A model generated the notes under the pieces. That model ran no database searches. It saw only the letters and a program-made list of their open reading frames with translations, and was not told the origin of the DNA. From contig OY776131.1 in assembly GCA_963675135.1 (NCBI GenBank), forward strand, positions 36,727,381 to 36,791,380: a stretch of 64,000 nt of DNA. Reading direction: 5' to 3'. Source of the DNA: Galeopsis tetrahit (lineage: Eukaryota; Streptophyta; Magnoliopsida; Lamiales; Lamiaceae). This document shows, piece after piece, positions 22,263 to 33,600 of the stretch (position 1 is its first letter; each line of letters opens with the position of its first letter). The position numbers were made by a program, and so were the translations under genes.

Positions 22263-22617
22263 ACTATTTGATTCTAAATTTTATGAAAAAAATTTGTATA
22301 ATATTTTAAAATAATATAGACTTGAGACTAGAGATCTAATTGAGAAAGTGAATATGAGCTAGAGTAGATTTAAAAAATTATGTATTTATATTGGACCTAA
22401 AATTGGAATAAAGAAAAAAGTTACAGTACTCTTTTTACCATAAATAAGTTTGGCCCGAAAAATGGGCTTCAGTTAGCCCGAAATTGGGTTGATTGGACTA
22501 ATTTGGCCTGAAATTGCGAAAAAAAGAAGTTACGGGCCTAATTTTGCCAGCCCGTAAAGTTGCGGTCCTCTTTTTGCAAACACCCCTAAGTTGTGGTCCT
22601 GAAAAAATAATTTTCCC
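20753..22617. mobile_element. Mutator-like foldback element with 10-bp target duplication
   Basis: The ends GGGAAAATTATTTTTTCAGG and its complement frame 1865 bp. The terminal inverted repeats are long (about 200 bp), with repeated AGGACCGCAACTT and TTGCAAAAAGAGGACC words. ATCGGGGTAG is duplicated at 20743-20752 and 22618-22627; the other LTR shows the single-copy target. A duplication of 9-11 bp with long TIRs points to the Mutator superfamily. The interior is very AT-rich with no transposase. Confidence 0.75.
22238..22262. repeat. (TA)n microsatellite
   Basis: About 12 uninterrupted TA units inside the foldback element. Confidence 0.85.
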
Positions 22618-23259
22618 ATCGGGGTAGATAGTATAATCGAGGGTTGGGAATCGAGTGAATGAGTTAATATTGGTTTATCGCAACGAGAGTTGGGTAAATT
22701 TCATTAGAACCCCATTTATCTACATTAATTGCTTTAATTAACATTTAAGTGATTAGTGAGAAGGCCATAGGAGCTTGGTTGTTAGTATTCAAGTGGAAAA
22801 GCATAACTAGGGATTAGTTTAATATAATTTAGGTAGAGTCGAACCCCCTAGTCGTGTGATTACCCGAGTAAGAAACCTTTTATTCATCCTCTCGATCCTA
22901 GGTGCTTCACATGATATATGCTAGTGATTGCTTCTACCAAATTTCATCCAATGAATTACGCATAGACTTCAACTATTAACATTGATTCCAAACAAGGACA
23001 AACACCCGAACATTACCTCTCTCACTCGATTTTTATCATCATATCTTTAGTTATTGCTCATCATTAGTTGTTATTTGTGAGTTTCATTTACATTTCCTTG
23101 CACAAAACATGAATTTCCACTATATTCAAAGATCAATGCATAGCACTAAGGCTACTTTTACATACTAGTCTCGCGGATCGATAATTTAACCGGGCCTTGC
23201 TTTTATTACATACGAACCTCTTATACTTGAGGGGAACGTGTTGGTAAAACCACGTGTTA

Positions 23260-23913
23260 CTGGTACGCACTACTAAAGTGCGATTCGGTGTGCACCATAC
23301 GCCAAAGGGATCTCCAAAAATGACTGAGAAAACGGGCATCTCGGTTAGACACAATAGAGGACGGCAAACCATGGAGACGATAAATATCTCGAAAAAATAA
23401 TTGCGCCACGTTCACGGCATCTGCTGTTTTCTTGCACGGAATGAAGTGGACCATTTTTGAAAAACGATCCACCACCATAAATATCGAATTGTTCCCTCGT
23501 TGAGTACGCGGCAAACCGAGAACAAAGTCCATACTCAGGGCTACCCAGCGCTGAGACGGAACTGGCAACGGGCAATATAAGCCTGCGTTTGAGGATGAAC
23601 CCTTCGAAACCTGACAAACGCGACAACGTTTGACGTAACGATCAATTTCTTTACAGCGGAGGGCCAGAAATACGAGAACCATATCAGCCGTTCGATCACG
23701 TCCCACATGACCCGAGCCATGGATTTCAGAAATAATTAGTGCGCGCAAGCTGCAATCGGGGATGCATAAACGCACACCCTTGAAAAGGTACCCAGAATGG
23801 ATAGTATAATCAACAACCTGTTCTGTTTCGAGGCGAGAGTAAATGGGGCCAAAAAAATTATCTGAAGTGTATAGATTATTCATTTCAGAAAACCCAGGGA
23901 CTGCAACATGCAT
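23260..23913 (-). pseudogene. Integrase zinc finger and core of the outer gypsy element
   Basis: The N-terminal zinc finger shows HGSGH and CRVCQ (HHCC type). The core has the first catalytic Asp in SMDFVLGLP and a second in SNRDARF. The frame continues to the Tyr-Gln of SSAYQ, where the nested element begins. Its continuation is at 11596-12311. Together the parts would give a near full-length integrase, but the upstream frames are broken. Confidence 0.8.
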
Positions 23914-24062
23914 GTCAACGAGAAGACCATGGCGACGACTGAGGGCGTCGGCGACGCGATTGGAGGCGTCGGACTAATGTTTTACAACAAATGTGAATTG
24001 TTGTAAAAATGACGACAACATCGCATGACGGGCCGAGAGATTATCTTGTGTTGCCAAATGTT

Positions 24063-25367
24063 TTAAGGCTTCATGGTCCGTGAACAAGATAAATTATTTC
24101 TGAAACAGGTAGTGGCGCCAATGGCGAATTGCTTGAACAATGGCATAATTCTATATCGAGCACGCGGGCCATTTACTTTTTCGCTAAAGTAAGCAATGGG
24201 TCGACCACCTTGGCTCAAAACAGCCCCAATGCCAACCTTGGAGGCATCACAGTGTAGCTCAAAAGGTGTAGAGAAGTCCGGGAGAGCAAGTAATGGAGCC
24301 GTAATCAATTTTTGTTTTATCATCTGAAAAGCACAATCTGCATCCGAAGTCCATGAAAAGGATTTGTCGTGCATGGTATTTGTGATGGGAGCCTTGACCG
24401 AACTAAAATGAGGAATGAACCTTCTATAAAAGGAAGCCAATCCGTGAAAGCTTCGAGCCTCAGTTAGCGTCGTCGGGGTAGGCCACTCATGGATCGCAGC
24501 AACTTTCTGGGAGTCGACACCAATGCCCGAGGATGAAATCCGAAATCCCATAAACAAAACAGAATCTGAAAAAAAGCATCATTTGGCTGGGGAAGCATAG
24601 AATTTTTCTGCTCGCAATATCAGAAAAACGAACCGTAAATGTTTTAAATGTTCGGCTTCCGTTTTGCTATAAACCAATATGTTGTCAAAATAAACAACCA
24701 CACATAAGCCAATAAGAGGGCGTAGAGATTGGTTCATTACCCGCATAAATGTGCTCGGTGTGTTGGATAAACCAAATGGCATGACAAGCCATTCGAACAA
24801 GCCTTCCCGAGTTTTAAAAGTCGTTTTCCATTCGTCTCCAGGACTGATACGTATTTGATGATATCCGCTACGTAAATCCAGTTTGCTAAAGACAACCGCC
24901 CCGCTTAATTGATCAAGCAAGTCGTCCAATCGAGGAATCGGGAAGCGGTAACGAATTATGATTTTATCGATAGCCCTGCTGTCGACACACATACGCCACT
25001 GGCCGTCTTTTTATGGGTTAAGCAAAGTGGGGAGCGCGCACGGGCTAAGACTCTGGCGCACATAACCTTTACTCAATAACTCTTCCACCTGACGTCGTAA
25101 CTCAGCGTGTTCCGTCGGACTCATTCTGTAATGTAGGCGATTAGGGAGAGGTGCACCAGGAATGAGATATATATGGTGCTGGATATCACGGAGAGGTGGG
25201 AGCGCATCCGAGAGAGCATCCGAAAAAATGTCAATGAACTCTTTTAATAATGGCATTACAGCTTGCGGTGTAGAATTTGAGATAACACAATCGTGTGCCA
25301 TGAGCAAGAGGGTAAACGGCTCATCATGTAGCTCGTGCAAGAATTGTTTATGTGAGAGCAGCACCAC
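24063..25367 (-). pseudogene. Reverse transcriptase and RNase H of the outer gypsy element
   Basis: Successive frames: 25367-25011 (PPLRDIQHHI, LLSKGYVRQSLSP), 24992-24579 (MCVDSRAIDKI, FSKLDLRSGYHQIRI, FEWLVMPFGL, VVYFDNILVYSK) and 24557-24063 (RRFIPHFSS, FELHCDASKVGIGAVLSQ). The polymerase active site reads YFDN instead of YFDD, with the Asn codon at 24683..24681, so catalysis would be lost. There are stops or shifts at about 25000 and 24570. The RNase H domain degenerates after the FSEKV motif. Confidence 0.8.
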
Positions 25368-25371
25368 TGAA

Positions 25372-26163
25372 TTATTTTGAGAGGGTGTCAGAGGTCGGGG
25401 AATGGAGGCCGGGAACCAGCGTATACTTCATCCCTCGAAACTGGAAACTATAAGAATTTTGCTTACCATGATGAACGACGTTGCGGTCGTATTGCCAAGG
25501 GCACCCCAGTAATAGGTGACAAGCATCTATTGGAACAATGTCACACCACAAAGAATCTGTATAGTTAGCACCAATCAAAAATGACACTAATGCACGACGA
25601 CTGACAGTAATATTATTATTGTGTTGCAACCAAGCCAAACTATATGGATTAGGGTGTGCCTCAGACGCAATAGATAATTTATCAACGGCGGTAGATGTGA
25701 TGACATTTTCACAAGAGCCCAACTCGATGATAAAACGACATACCTTCCCATTTATCGTGCATGTGGACTCGAAAATAGAGTGGCGTTGAAAATTCTCCAG
25801 CGAGCGCTTAGGAGCTAAACATGTGCGTCGCATTACCAAATTCTGGCCGACATCACCCGTTAGAATTTTCTCAGACGTGTCGAATGGCTGCTCTTCGTCA
25901 AATTGCGGAGGACCCTGGTAGTCCGAGCCGTCCTCATGGATATCTTCTAAAAGCAAGCCGGGTGCACCACGACGGGGACAGTTTGCCCGTAAATGCCAAT
26001 TTTCCCCACACGCAAAGCACTGCCCGGGACGGGCGAAGGTACCCGTAGGTGGTGACGGAGTCTTAAGTGCAGGCAGCGAGCCTGAGCCCTTTTCTGTCGG
26101 CATACGAGGGGTAGGCGGTGGAGCCGTCAAAGGGGAACGAGACTCATTGCAACGAGATAGCAT
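25372..26163 (-). pseudogene. Gag zinc knuckle and protease region of the outer gypsy element
   Basis: The frame begins within a Pro/Ser-rich linker, carries a CCHC knuckle (CFACGENWHLRANC) and then a retropepsin-like domain where the usual Asp-Ser-Gly is IIELGSC, i.e. the catalytic Asp is Glu. VPIDACHLLLGCPWQYD follows. The parallel copy at 43608-45095 is about half identical by eye. The ATG at 26163 is accidental: 5' sequences are cut off at this point. Confidence 0.7.
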
Positions 26164-26823
26164 ATGAAGGTGCTATTTTTAAATCGATATATAGATAACA
26201 ATCTTTGTAGTTTGTACTGATAGATTGAAAGAGATAGAGGAAAATCCTAGAAAAGGAAATAGATAAACATGTACTCTTAATTATCCTGCAAATAAACTCA
26301 CATTATTTGTTCCTATAGCTTAACAAGCCATGTATATTCTAGAACATAGGTTTGATCATTCTGAAAATGGAATAATTAAGTTCTTAAAAATTGCATCAAA
26401 TGGAAAATATTCTACTCTATAAGATAAGAACAAATGCTAAAATAGACACAGAATTCTGTTTGTTAAATAATAATAGCAGATTGCCAAGATTGGCTCATCT
26501 TAATTGCCAAGATTGGCTCCTCTTAATTGAATACATGTTAATTTGGATTAGAGTTGATAAATGAACTTTTAAACATGGGTATATCTAAAATTTTAGTATT
26601 TTAGCCAAGTGAATTTGTAGTTAAAGCCCACATTCCAGGGGATGGAAGCAATTAAAAGCAAAATAAATATATTTCCTGTAAAAATCTTGTCTGTTCAGTG
26701 AAAGGAAACAGGCCTAAGAACTGAGAAGATCAAAAATATGAATTTAATATTCTTTATTATTGAATTTACATTTTTTTTTCTATCTAGTCTACAAAAATGT
26801 GGTCTTCTAAAAAAATATGAGTA
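26164..26823. repeat. Duplicated A/B spacer (SAUR module)
   Basis: Almost identical to 4077-4694 plus 6512-6572, without the solo-LTR insertion. It starts abruptly at the broken 5' edge of the outer gypsy element. No gene. Confidence 0.75.
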
Positions 26824-27090
26824 TCATATTCTACTCAAGCCAGAGATGAGATCAATGAACAAATCTTGACTACAAGGAATGGTAAGGCCACCCATTGGAT
26901 GATGGAACCCGAATTCCTCTTCTGCTTGAAATAACAATTCTTGAAATGAAGGATGATTTAAGTATGATACTGGAATTACAAAACGCCTCTTCTCGTTCTC
27001 CCCAATGTAGACAGCCAAATGGCCTTTAGGGACTTCAGCTGATCTCCTCTCACTGGACAAAGATCGTCTCAAGATTTGGCGGATGGCCAT
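26824..27090 (-). CDS. SAUR-like auxin-responsive protein, copy B3
   Basis: An 88-residue B-type SAUR from ATG 27090 (MAIRQILRR). Core LAVYIGENEKRRF (Arg for the second Lys), NHPSFQELLFQ, HPMGGLTIPC, tail LFIDLISGLSRI. Its A-type partner is missing: the left flank is the truncated gypsy element. It is divergent to C3. Confidence 0.92.
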   Translation of the reverse strand: MAIRQILRRSLSSERRSAEVPKGHLAVYIGENEKRRFVIPVSYLNHPSFQELLFQAEEEFGFHHPMGGLTIPCSQDLFIDLISGLSRI

Positions 27091-27190
27091 TTTGTATAAA
27101 GTAAATCTTGCTGGTTTTTAGAATCCGAAAATTGTTGTGAAATAAGTGAAAGCTTTTAAGAATTGATGCTGGTTGTAGTTGAGGAATGTG

Positions 27191-27257
27191 TATATATAGA
27201 TGAACAAGGAGAGGCTATATCATAATTTAGAAACAAAAGCACATGGAGGGTAACATG
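27191..27257 (-). promoter_or_regulatory. Promoter of SAUR-B3
   Basis: CATGTT (27257..27252) and CATGTG (27245..27240), 12 bp apart, then TATATATA at 27191-27198. Confidence 0.6.
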
Positions 27258-27555
27258 GATTTGTCTTCCAACAAGCATCAATATTTAATTTAAGCCAACA
27301 AAAAATATGTGATTGAAATATATTGTACCTTACCTACTCTGCCAAAATAGTCCTCAAACGACCCTACTTGGTGAAATTAACTTTCCCAGTTCAGTTCAGA
27401 TAAACAACTGTTAAAGCATAGAAATAGGTAGGGGTCTTATCAAGTGGTTCAGTAATCCATGGTATTATCTATTCTCTTATAACATATCCATGTGATCTTG
27501 TCTGAAAAAATCTTTATCATCTTCAACTCCAGGCTTTCTAGTGAAGAAGTTATAA

Positions 27556-28599
27556 GGGCATGTTTGTTTTGGGACTCACCCGTCCAGACGTGGGACGTAA
27601 CGTCCCCCGTTTTGTTCTAGTTCGGGATTTAACATCCGGATTTCACCATCCAATCACATCCACCCCTAAAAATATTTATATATCCTACTAATACATCTTA
27701 TCAATATATTACTTTCTTAAAAATCACACCTAACATTATTTTCTATTTTTCTCTTACCTCATAATAAATTTCAAACTCGCACTCAATCGAATAAATTAAA
27801 CTCGACTCCACCGAGCCTAAAATTTCATGATTGAGCTCGACTCGACTCGGTACCTATATAATATTCAAAATTAATTAATAATAAAAAATATATATTTTTA
27901 AAATAAATTCGAGCTCGACTCGGGCTCGATTATCTGTATATAAATATAAATTATATATTAATGGAAAAATAGTAAATATTGTTCAAGCTCGATTAGACTT
28001 GCGAGCCTTTCGAGCCGAGTATTTATGAGCTCGAACTCAAACTCGGTAGCTACTCGAGTAGCTCGAAACTCGACTCGATTAACTTCGAGTCAATTTCGAT
28101 CTTTTTCCGAGTCGAGCACGAGTAGCTCGCGAGTTGGCTCGACTCATTTACACCCCTACTTATGATTGGATGAATAAGGTTATTGAGTTGTATAACTCAC
28201 ACTTTTATGACCCAATTACACACTTTTATATATATACTATTTTAGCATGAACTTGCAGACAAAAAAATTCTAAATTCACGCATAGATAGAAGTCCAAAAT
28301 TAATTACTCCTGTTTAACGTAAATTTATTTATATTTTTTTATTTGCACCCTCGTATAATTTTAATTCATTCTATAATAATTTATTCATCTAATAATTACT
28401 CAAATCATTCAATTATTACTATACTTCTCAAACAATTAATATAATAATATAACATCACTCATTTTTACATAATTGATTTGACATAAAGTTACATCCTATC
28501 CTACTCAACATCCCAAAACAAACACACACAATCACTATTCATCAGGATTTCCCCATCCCCATCTCCCACATCCTACATAATCCCAAAACAAACATGCCC
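27556..28599. mobile_element. Tourist-like (PIF/Harbinger) element in the B3/C3 promoter region
   Basis: The terminal inverted repeats GGGCATGTTTGTTTTGGGA and complement enclose 1044 bp flanked by the 3-bp duplication TAA (27553-27555, 28600-28602). The B2/C2 spacer at about 9925-9945 reads through the empty site. Inside, about 27780-28160 is dense in TCGAGCTCGACTCG-like words and ends TTTACACCCCTA, looking like a second nested repeat. No transposase. Confidence 0.8.
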
Positions 28600-28814
28600 T
28601 AAGGAATTGGAAGTTGGTTGAAGAGCATATATAATACCCTACCAAAATGTGCCTCGTTCATCTAGACTTAATTTTAAACTGTGGTTGATTGATTAAAAGC
28701 AAGACAAATCCATGTGATCTCTGTGGTGGACATTCGCCTATATAAAAACTATTAAATCCTGTCCCTACATTCACTTCTCTACGCGTATCACTGCTTATAA
28801 TTTGACCAACAATC

Positions 28815-28902
28815 CATGTGATTCCTCATGTGCTAATGCTTCTCATATCCAATAATATGGTCACCACTCAAATCTAAATTCTGAAAGGTTCACCTATATA
28901 TA
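28815..28902 (+). promoter_or_regulatory. Promoter of SAUR-C3
   Basis: CATGTG at 28815-28820 and 28827-28832, TATATATA at 28895-28902. The insertion at 27556-28599 lies about 215 bp upstream of the E-boxes. Confidence 0.65.
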
Positions 28903-29018
28903 CAGCATTTTTCTAAATTACAACCAACAACAGCTCCTCAAAATATACTTTAAACTTTCTCTGCTTTCACCTATCTCACAACATTTTTGAGATTTTCTTT
29001 CCTTCAATCTGTATAACT

Positions 29019-29297
29019 ATGGCCATTCGTCAAATGCTTAGGCGATCTTTATCCAGTGAAAGAAAATCAGCTTCATCAGGAGTTGATGTTCCAAAGGGCC
29101 ATTTTGCTGTGTACGTTGGACAAAATGAGAAGAAGCGGTTTACTGTTCCAGTGTCATACTTGAATAACCCTTCCTTCCAAGAATTGTTATTTCAAGGAGA
29201 AGAAGAATATGGTTTTGATCATCCAATGGGTGGGCTAACCATTCCATGTAGTGAGGATTTATTCACTGAAGTCATATCTGGATTGAGCAGAAGATGA
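29019..29297 (+). CDS. SAUR-like auxin-responsive protein, copy C3
   Basis: A 92-residue C-type SAUR starting MAIRQMLRR. Compared with C2 it has a 4-5 residue insertion (SSGVD) before VPKGHF, Asn for His in NNPSFQ, Gly for Ala in QGEEEYG and Glu for Gln in CSEDLF. Otherwise the core and the tail LFTEVISGLSRR match. It is divergent to B3 across the Tourist-like element. Confidence 0.92.
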   Translation: MAIRQMLRRSLSSERKSASSGVDVPKGHFAVYVGQNEKKRFTVPVSYLNNPSFQELLFQGEEEYGFDHPMGGLTIPCSEDLFTEVISGLSRR

Positions 29298-30509
29298 TAT
29301 ATCTTAGATTAATACAGTAGAATACAATTTTGTAAATTAGTTAGTCCTAGAAATGCAGAGTATATGAATATACATGGAAAACTTAATTAGTGATCCAATT
29401 TCAGATGCAAAACCATTGTCTGTTTTGAGTTGTTTCCAACATTATTTTATGCATTCTCATCAAGTTCAATCCATCTAAATTGTACTGCTGAATTTATAAA
29501 TTACACACACTGATATCAAGTGAACTAGAATTTCGTCGAAACGAAGGCCGCAAAAGAAGTATAAAAAACACTAGAGTACCTCATTCCCATCTTCTTCACG
29601 TTCAAAACTTTATAGTGAGGAAGATGCTGATACTTGACTTTTCATGAATAACATTCCTCCAAAGTTGTGTGCGCATAGTCAAATTGTTGCGTTTCCAGAG
29701 TAACTCGGTCTACCGAGTATTGAAATGGCATCAGTTCATATACCTGTGTTTGCTTCGTATTGTTCTTAAAGAGGTTCGGCCATGGGGCTCAAGGATCATT
29801 TCATTGGGTCTATCAGACATTGTGTCGAACACCTTGTGTGCAGCTGCATCTTCAATAACTTAGCCATCCAATTGGACCAATTCCATGTCTCCACCTTCTC
29901 ACATGAGGAATTGCATTCCTCTGTTTTCTGTTACGTGATACAAAATGAGAAATCACATTCACATGGACATAATGTGTATGCTATGTGCACAATTTTGTAA
30001 TTTGTTTCTCCAAAAAAATGTAACCACTAACAAAATTAGTACATGAAAACTTACTCAGCCATTTTCACATGCAAAACCACGATCTTTTTTTTTGAAACTA
30101 ATGCAAAACCACTATCTGTTTTGAGTTTGTTTCTGTTAATCTCCCTCTCCCTCTCTATGGTTTCCAGACTGGTCAATTACGTCCTAAGGTGACTTACTCA
30201 GCCATTTTCACACCTTTTTAGATCATTTCATTTTAGGTTATCCTTAATCCCGTTTATATCCTTAGTATTCATTTTTTTCATTTTCATTTATTTGTGATCA
30301 AATTTACTTCATTTTTGTTGGAAATTTTTAAACTCGCAGGAAATGTAAAGGTGCGGTTGCATGTGTGGAATAAATTGGAATTTTGTCAAATGATTCAATT
30401 TACGTCCTTTGAGTTTGAAAATTAAAAATTCTAAGATCCCATAAAAAAATCTCATTAAAAATTCTAAAAATTAAAATTTAAAAATGTGTAAAATAAAAAT
30501 TAAGTATTC
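29298..30509. other. 3' flank of SAUR-C3
   Basis: No gene. Collinear with the C2 flank to about 30055. Beyond that it is AT-rich with a short repeated block (CTTACTCAGCCATTTTCACA at 30049 and 30190). Confidence 0.55.
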
Positions 30510-30600
30510 TTTTTTTTTTTTTTTTGAAAACTAAGCACTTAGCTTTTATTATTGCAAGTGCATAAAGTAACGGGTAGCCCAACCACTCAGTCTGGGGGGT

Positions 30601-33600
30601 CTACCCAACATTCGTGAATGAAGCCTTTAGGGCTCTACAGACAATAATGTAATCGCCAAAAGTGGAGTTATAGGTTTCATGAGAATTAATTGCGTCCACA
30701 ACAACTTTAGCGTCACCTTCGACAATGCAATCATCGATACCCAAATTTTTTAACCAGGAAAGCGCCTCAAAGAAACCTATCGCTTCCCCCGTCGCCACTT
30801 CAGTCTGGCCTTGTCGCAGCAGTGTTTGACCCCTTATAATCTGCCCCCGATCGTTCCTCAGAACCAACCCCCATCCAGTTTGGTTGGTATTTTGGAAGAA
30901 AGCAGCATCTGTGTTGAGTTTTAGGAGGCCTGGGGCCGGAGCATGCCAAACTTTACATTGTTGGCTTGATCTCCTTCCTTGTCTTCTACTGCCTTGAGGC
31001 CGACGAGTAGTGTCCTACTCCAGCCAAGCGTTAGCTGCTCGTTGGATTGTTTCAATTGAAGATCCATGTGTGTTTTTCCAGATCTTCGAGTTCCTTTCCT
31101 TTCAAATTTGAAATAGAAGCATGCTAATGGTGATTGCTTCTTCTCTGTTCGATTCTGCTATTAGCTTTAAGATAAGGCTCCCAATGTTGTTCATGTTGCT
31201 CGCCTTCTGGTCAATTTTATTCAGAAGGCTTGCTTTAAGCCAACAGTCTCTTGCGAATGTACACGAGATGAATACATGCCAGCTATTATCGATTCCTCCC
31301 GTGCACATGACACACCCATCCTGTTCGATGATATTTCTTGAACGCGTGTTAGTTCTCGTTGGGAGGCAGTCCCTACTCGCGCGCCATAAGCAATCTTTAA
31401 CTTTAGGTGGGACCTCTAGTTTCCATAATGCGTTCCAAGGGTCGTGCACCTGCAACGAGGTGTCCATCGCATTAGACATTTGTTAATTATAAGCGGATTT
31501 AACCGAATACCTACCATTCTTTTCGGGAGTCCAGTGGATTGTGTCGGTGGATCCGTCTGGAGGGATTGCAATGTCGAGAATGCGATCTCTATCCAAGGGT
31601 AGGAGCTCGTGTATCATGGTAAGGTCCTATGTTCTAGTATTCGCGTCAAAGAGAGACGCCACACGCATGTCTTCTAAGCCATCAATGTTGTCTGAGGCTG
31701 GCATTCCATTTGGGGTACCTGGGATCCAGGCATCTTTCCAAATTCTGATCATATCACTGTTACCTATTTTCCATTTCAGCCCTCTTTGAACTAGGCTCTA
31801 GCTAGCATGGATGCTGCTCCAAGTGTATCTTGGGTTCCATCCGATGGAGGCGTTGATAAATCTCACCCTTGGAAATTATTGGGCTTTAAGGATTTTTCAA
31901 ACTAGCGCGTCCGGATCCGTTTGCAATCTCCACCTTATTTTGCCAAGCATAGCAATCAATCTCCACCCCATTCTGCCCCCCCCCCCTCTTTCTTTGCCAC
32001 ACATAGTTTCTCCCACCTCATCCAATTGACTCCTTCGGTAGGATCTGCGAAGTTCCCCTAAGAAAACTTGTTGATCATTACTTCCAATTCAGTTAGAAGT
32101 GTGTTTGGAAGTAGTAACGTTGTCATGCAGTAGGTTGGAATGGCTTACGCCACTGCTTTAATTAGGACTTCCTTACCAACCTTGGATATTTTTTTTGATC
32201 TCCACCCTTGGAGTTTTATCCAGAGTCGGTCTTTAATGTAACCGAAGAATTCCTTTTTTTTCCTGCCAATCAGCAAGGGGAGGACTAAATATTTGCTGGT
32301 GTTGATCCCAACGTTCACTCCCAGAATCTGTTTGATAGCTTCTTTGCGCTCCACTGTTACGTTCCTGCTGAAATACAACCCAGACTTAGAGTAGTTTATT
32401 GCCTGGCCAGAGAATGTTTCATAGGCATTGAGAATGTCTTTGAGATGCTAACATTCCTCCAATGTAGCTTTGCAGAATAATAAGTTGTCGTCTACGAATA
32501 GGAGGTGGGTTATTTCTGGGGCTCGTCTGCATACTTTGTTTCCGTGAATTGATCCCGATATGCTAGCTTGCTTTAGGGCAGCAGAGAGACCCTCGGAGCA
32601 CAGGATGAAGAGGTAGGGCGACATTGGATCACCCTGGCGTAATCCCCTGCATGGTATGATAGGACCGACTTCGTCGTTATTCACCCGAATTGAGTACTTC
32701 ACTGATTTGACGCACATCAGCATCCAGTTAGTCCACTTTTCTGAAAACCCCAGTTTATGAAGAATTGCTTCCAGGAAGGACCAGTCAACCCTGTCGTATG
32801 CTTTACTGATTTCAATTTTGAGAGCTACGTCCCCTCAAGCACCCTGCCTTTTGTTCTTCATAGAATGCAGAGTCTCAAAAGCAATAAAGATATTATCTTG
32901 GATCATTCTTCCCGAAATAAAGGTCGACTGGGCCTTGTCGATGAGGCCTGGAAGGACCTCTTTAAGTCTGTTGCATAGCACCTTGGAAATTATCTTGTAC
33001 ACCACGTTGCATAAGGAGATTGGCCTCAGGTCTTTGATGGACTGAGGCGAATCAATTTTTGGTATGAGAGTGATGGTAGTGTTGTTCAGGTTCTGGGGGA
33101 ATTCCTCTCTTTGCAGCCAGCTTCTTCCCTCTTGAAAGATGTCATTCCCAAGAATATCCCAGTGCTCTTTGTAAAAAGTGGGGTTAAATCCGTTCCGGCC
33201 AGGGGTCGTGCTTCCATTCATTTGATTAATGGCCTTGTCGAATTCGTCCCGAGTAAATTCCCGAGTTAAGGTAGTGTTTTGAGCCTCAGAAATCATGCTT
33301 TGCACATGTTGCAGGAACTCGCTTGTGTCCTGTAGGTTAGTATTCTCAACATAGAGAGTATTAAAATAATTGTTCACTAAATCACACATACCTTCTTCGG
33401 TAGTAACCCATTCGTTGGAATCATTGAGGAGCCGTCGAATGTGATTTCTCTTTTTGCGATTCGTGGTTGTGGCGTGGAAGAATTTAGTATTTATGTCCCC
33501 GTCTTTAAGCCAGTATATTTTGGCACGTTGGCGCCAATATGTGTCCTCTTGGCGGAGAACTTTCCCAAATTCCTCCCGAGCTAACTGGAATTCCACGCGG

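Larger units (their letters stand above)
12303..23259 (+). mobile_element. Athila-like gag-protease LTR retrotransposon (non-autonomous, nested)
   Basis: A complete element with two LTRs, PBS, a gag-protease frame, a polypurine tract and no reverse transcriptase or integrase. Removing its nested insertion, the LTRs are 1747 and 1683 bp; the difference is a 64-bp change in a palindrome array. I count roughly 15 other substitutions by eye, so it is young. It lies within the integrase core of the outer gypsy element; the flanks read GTGGT (left) and CTGGT (right), a possible imperfect 5-bp duplication. Like TR-GAG elements it must borrow pol functions. Confidence 0.85.
19702..23259 (+). repeat. 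Right LTR of the Athila-like element, split by a nested insertion
   Basis: It starts TGATTTGTCGTGAG and ends CCACGTGTTA. It is collinear with 12303-14049 except for the 64-bp array deletion and the insertion at 20753-22617 with its 10-bp duplication. The TATAAAAGG motif is kept at 20223-20231. Confidence 0.85.
11362..26163 (-). mobile_element. Decayed Ty3/gypsy LTR retrotransposon, interrupted by a nested element
   Basis: Order on the minus strand: gag zinc knuckle and protease (26163-25372), pre-RT and RT (25367-24579), RT C-terminus and RNase H (24557-24063), integrase zinc finger and core (23913-23260), the nested element (23259-12303), then integrase C-terminal part (12311-11596) and the 3' LTR ending GTTGCTGCATCA at 11362. 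The 5' LTR and most of gag are missing: at 26163 the sequence jumps into a copy of the SAUR-A 3' flank. Frames are broken in several places, so the element is dead. Confidence 0.8.
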
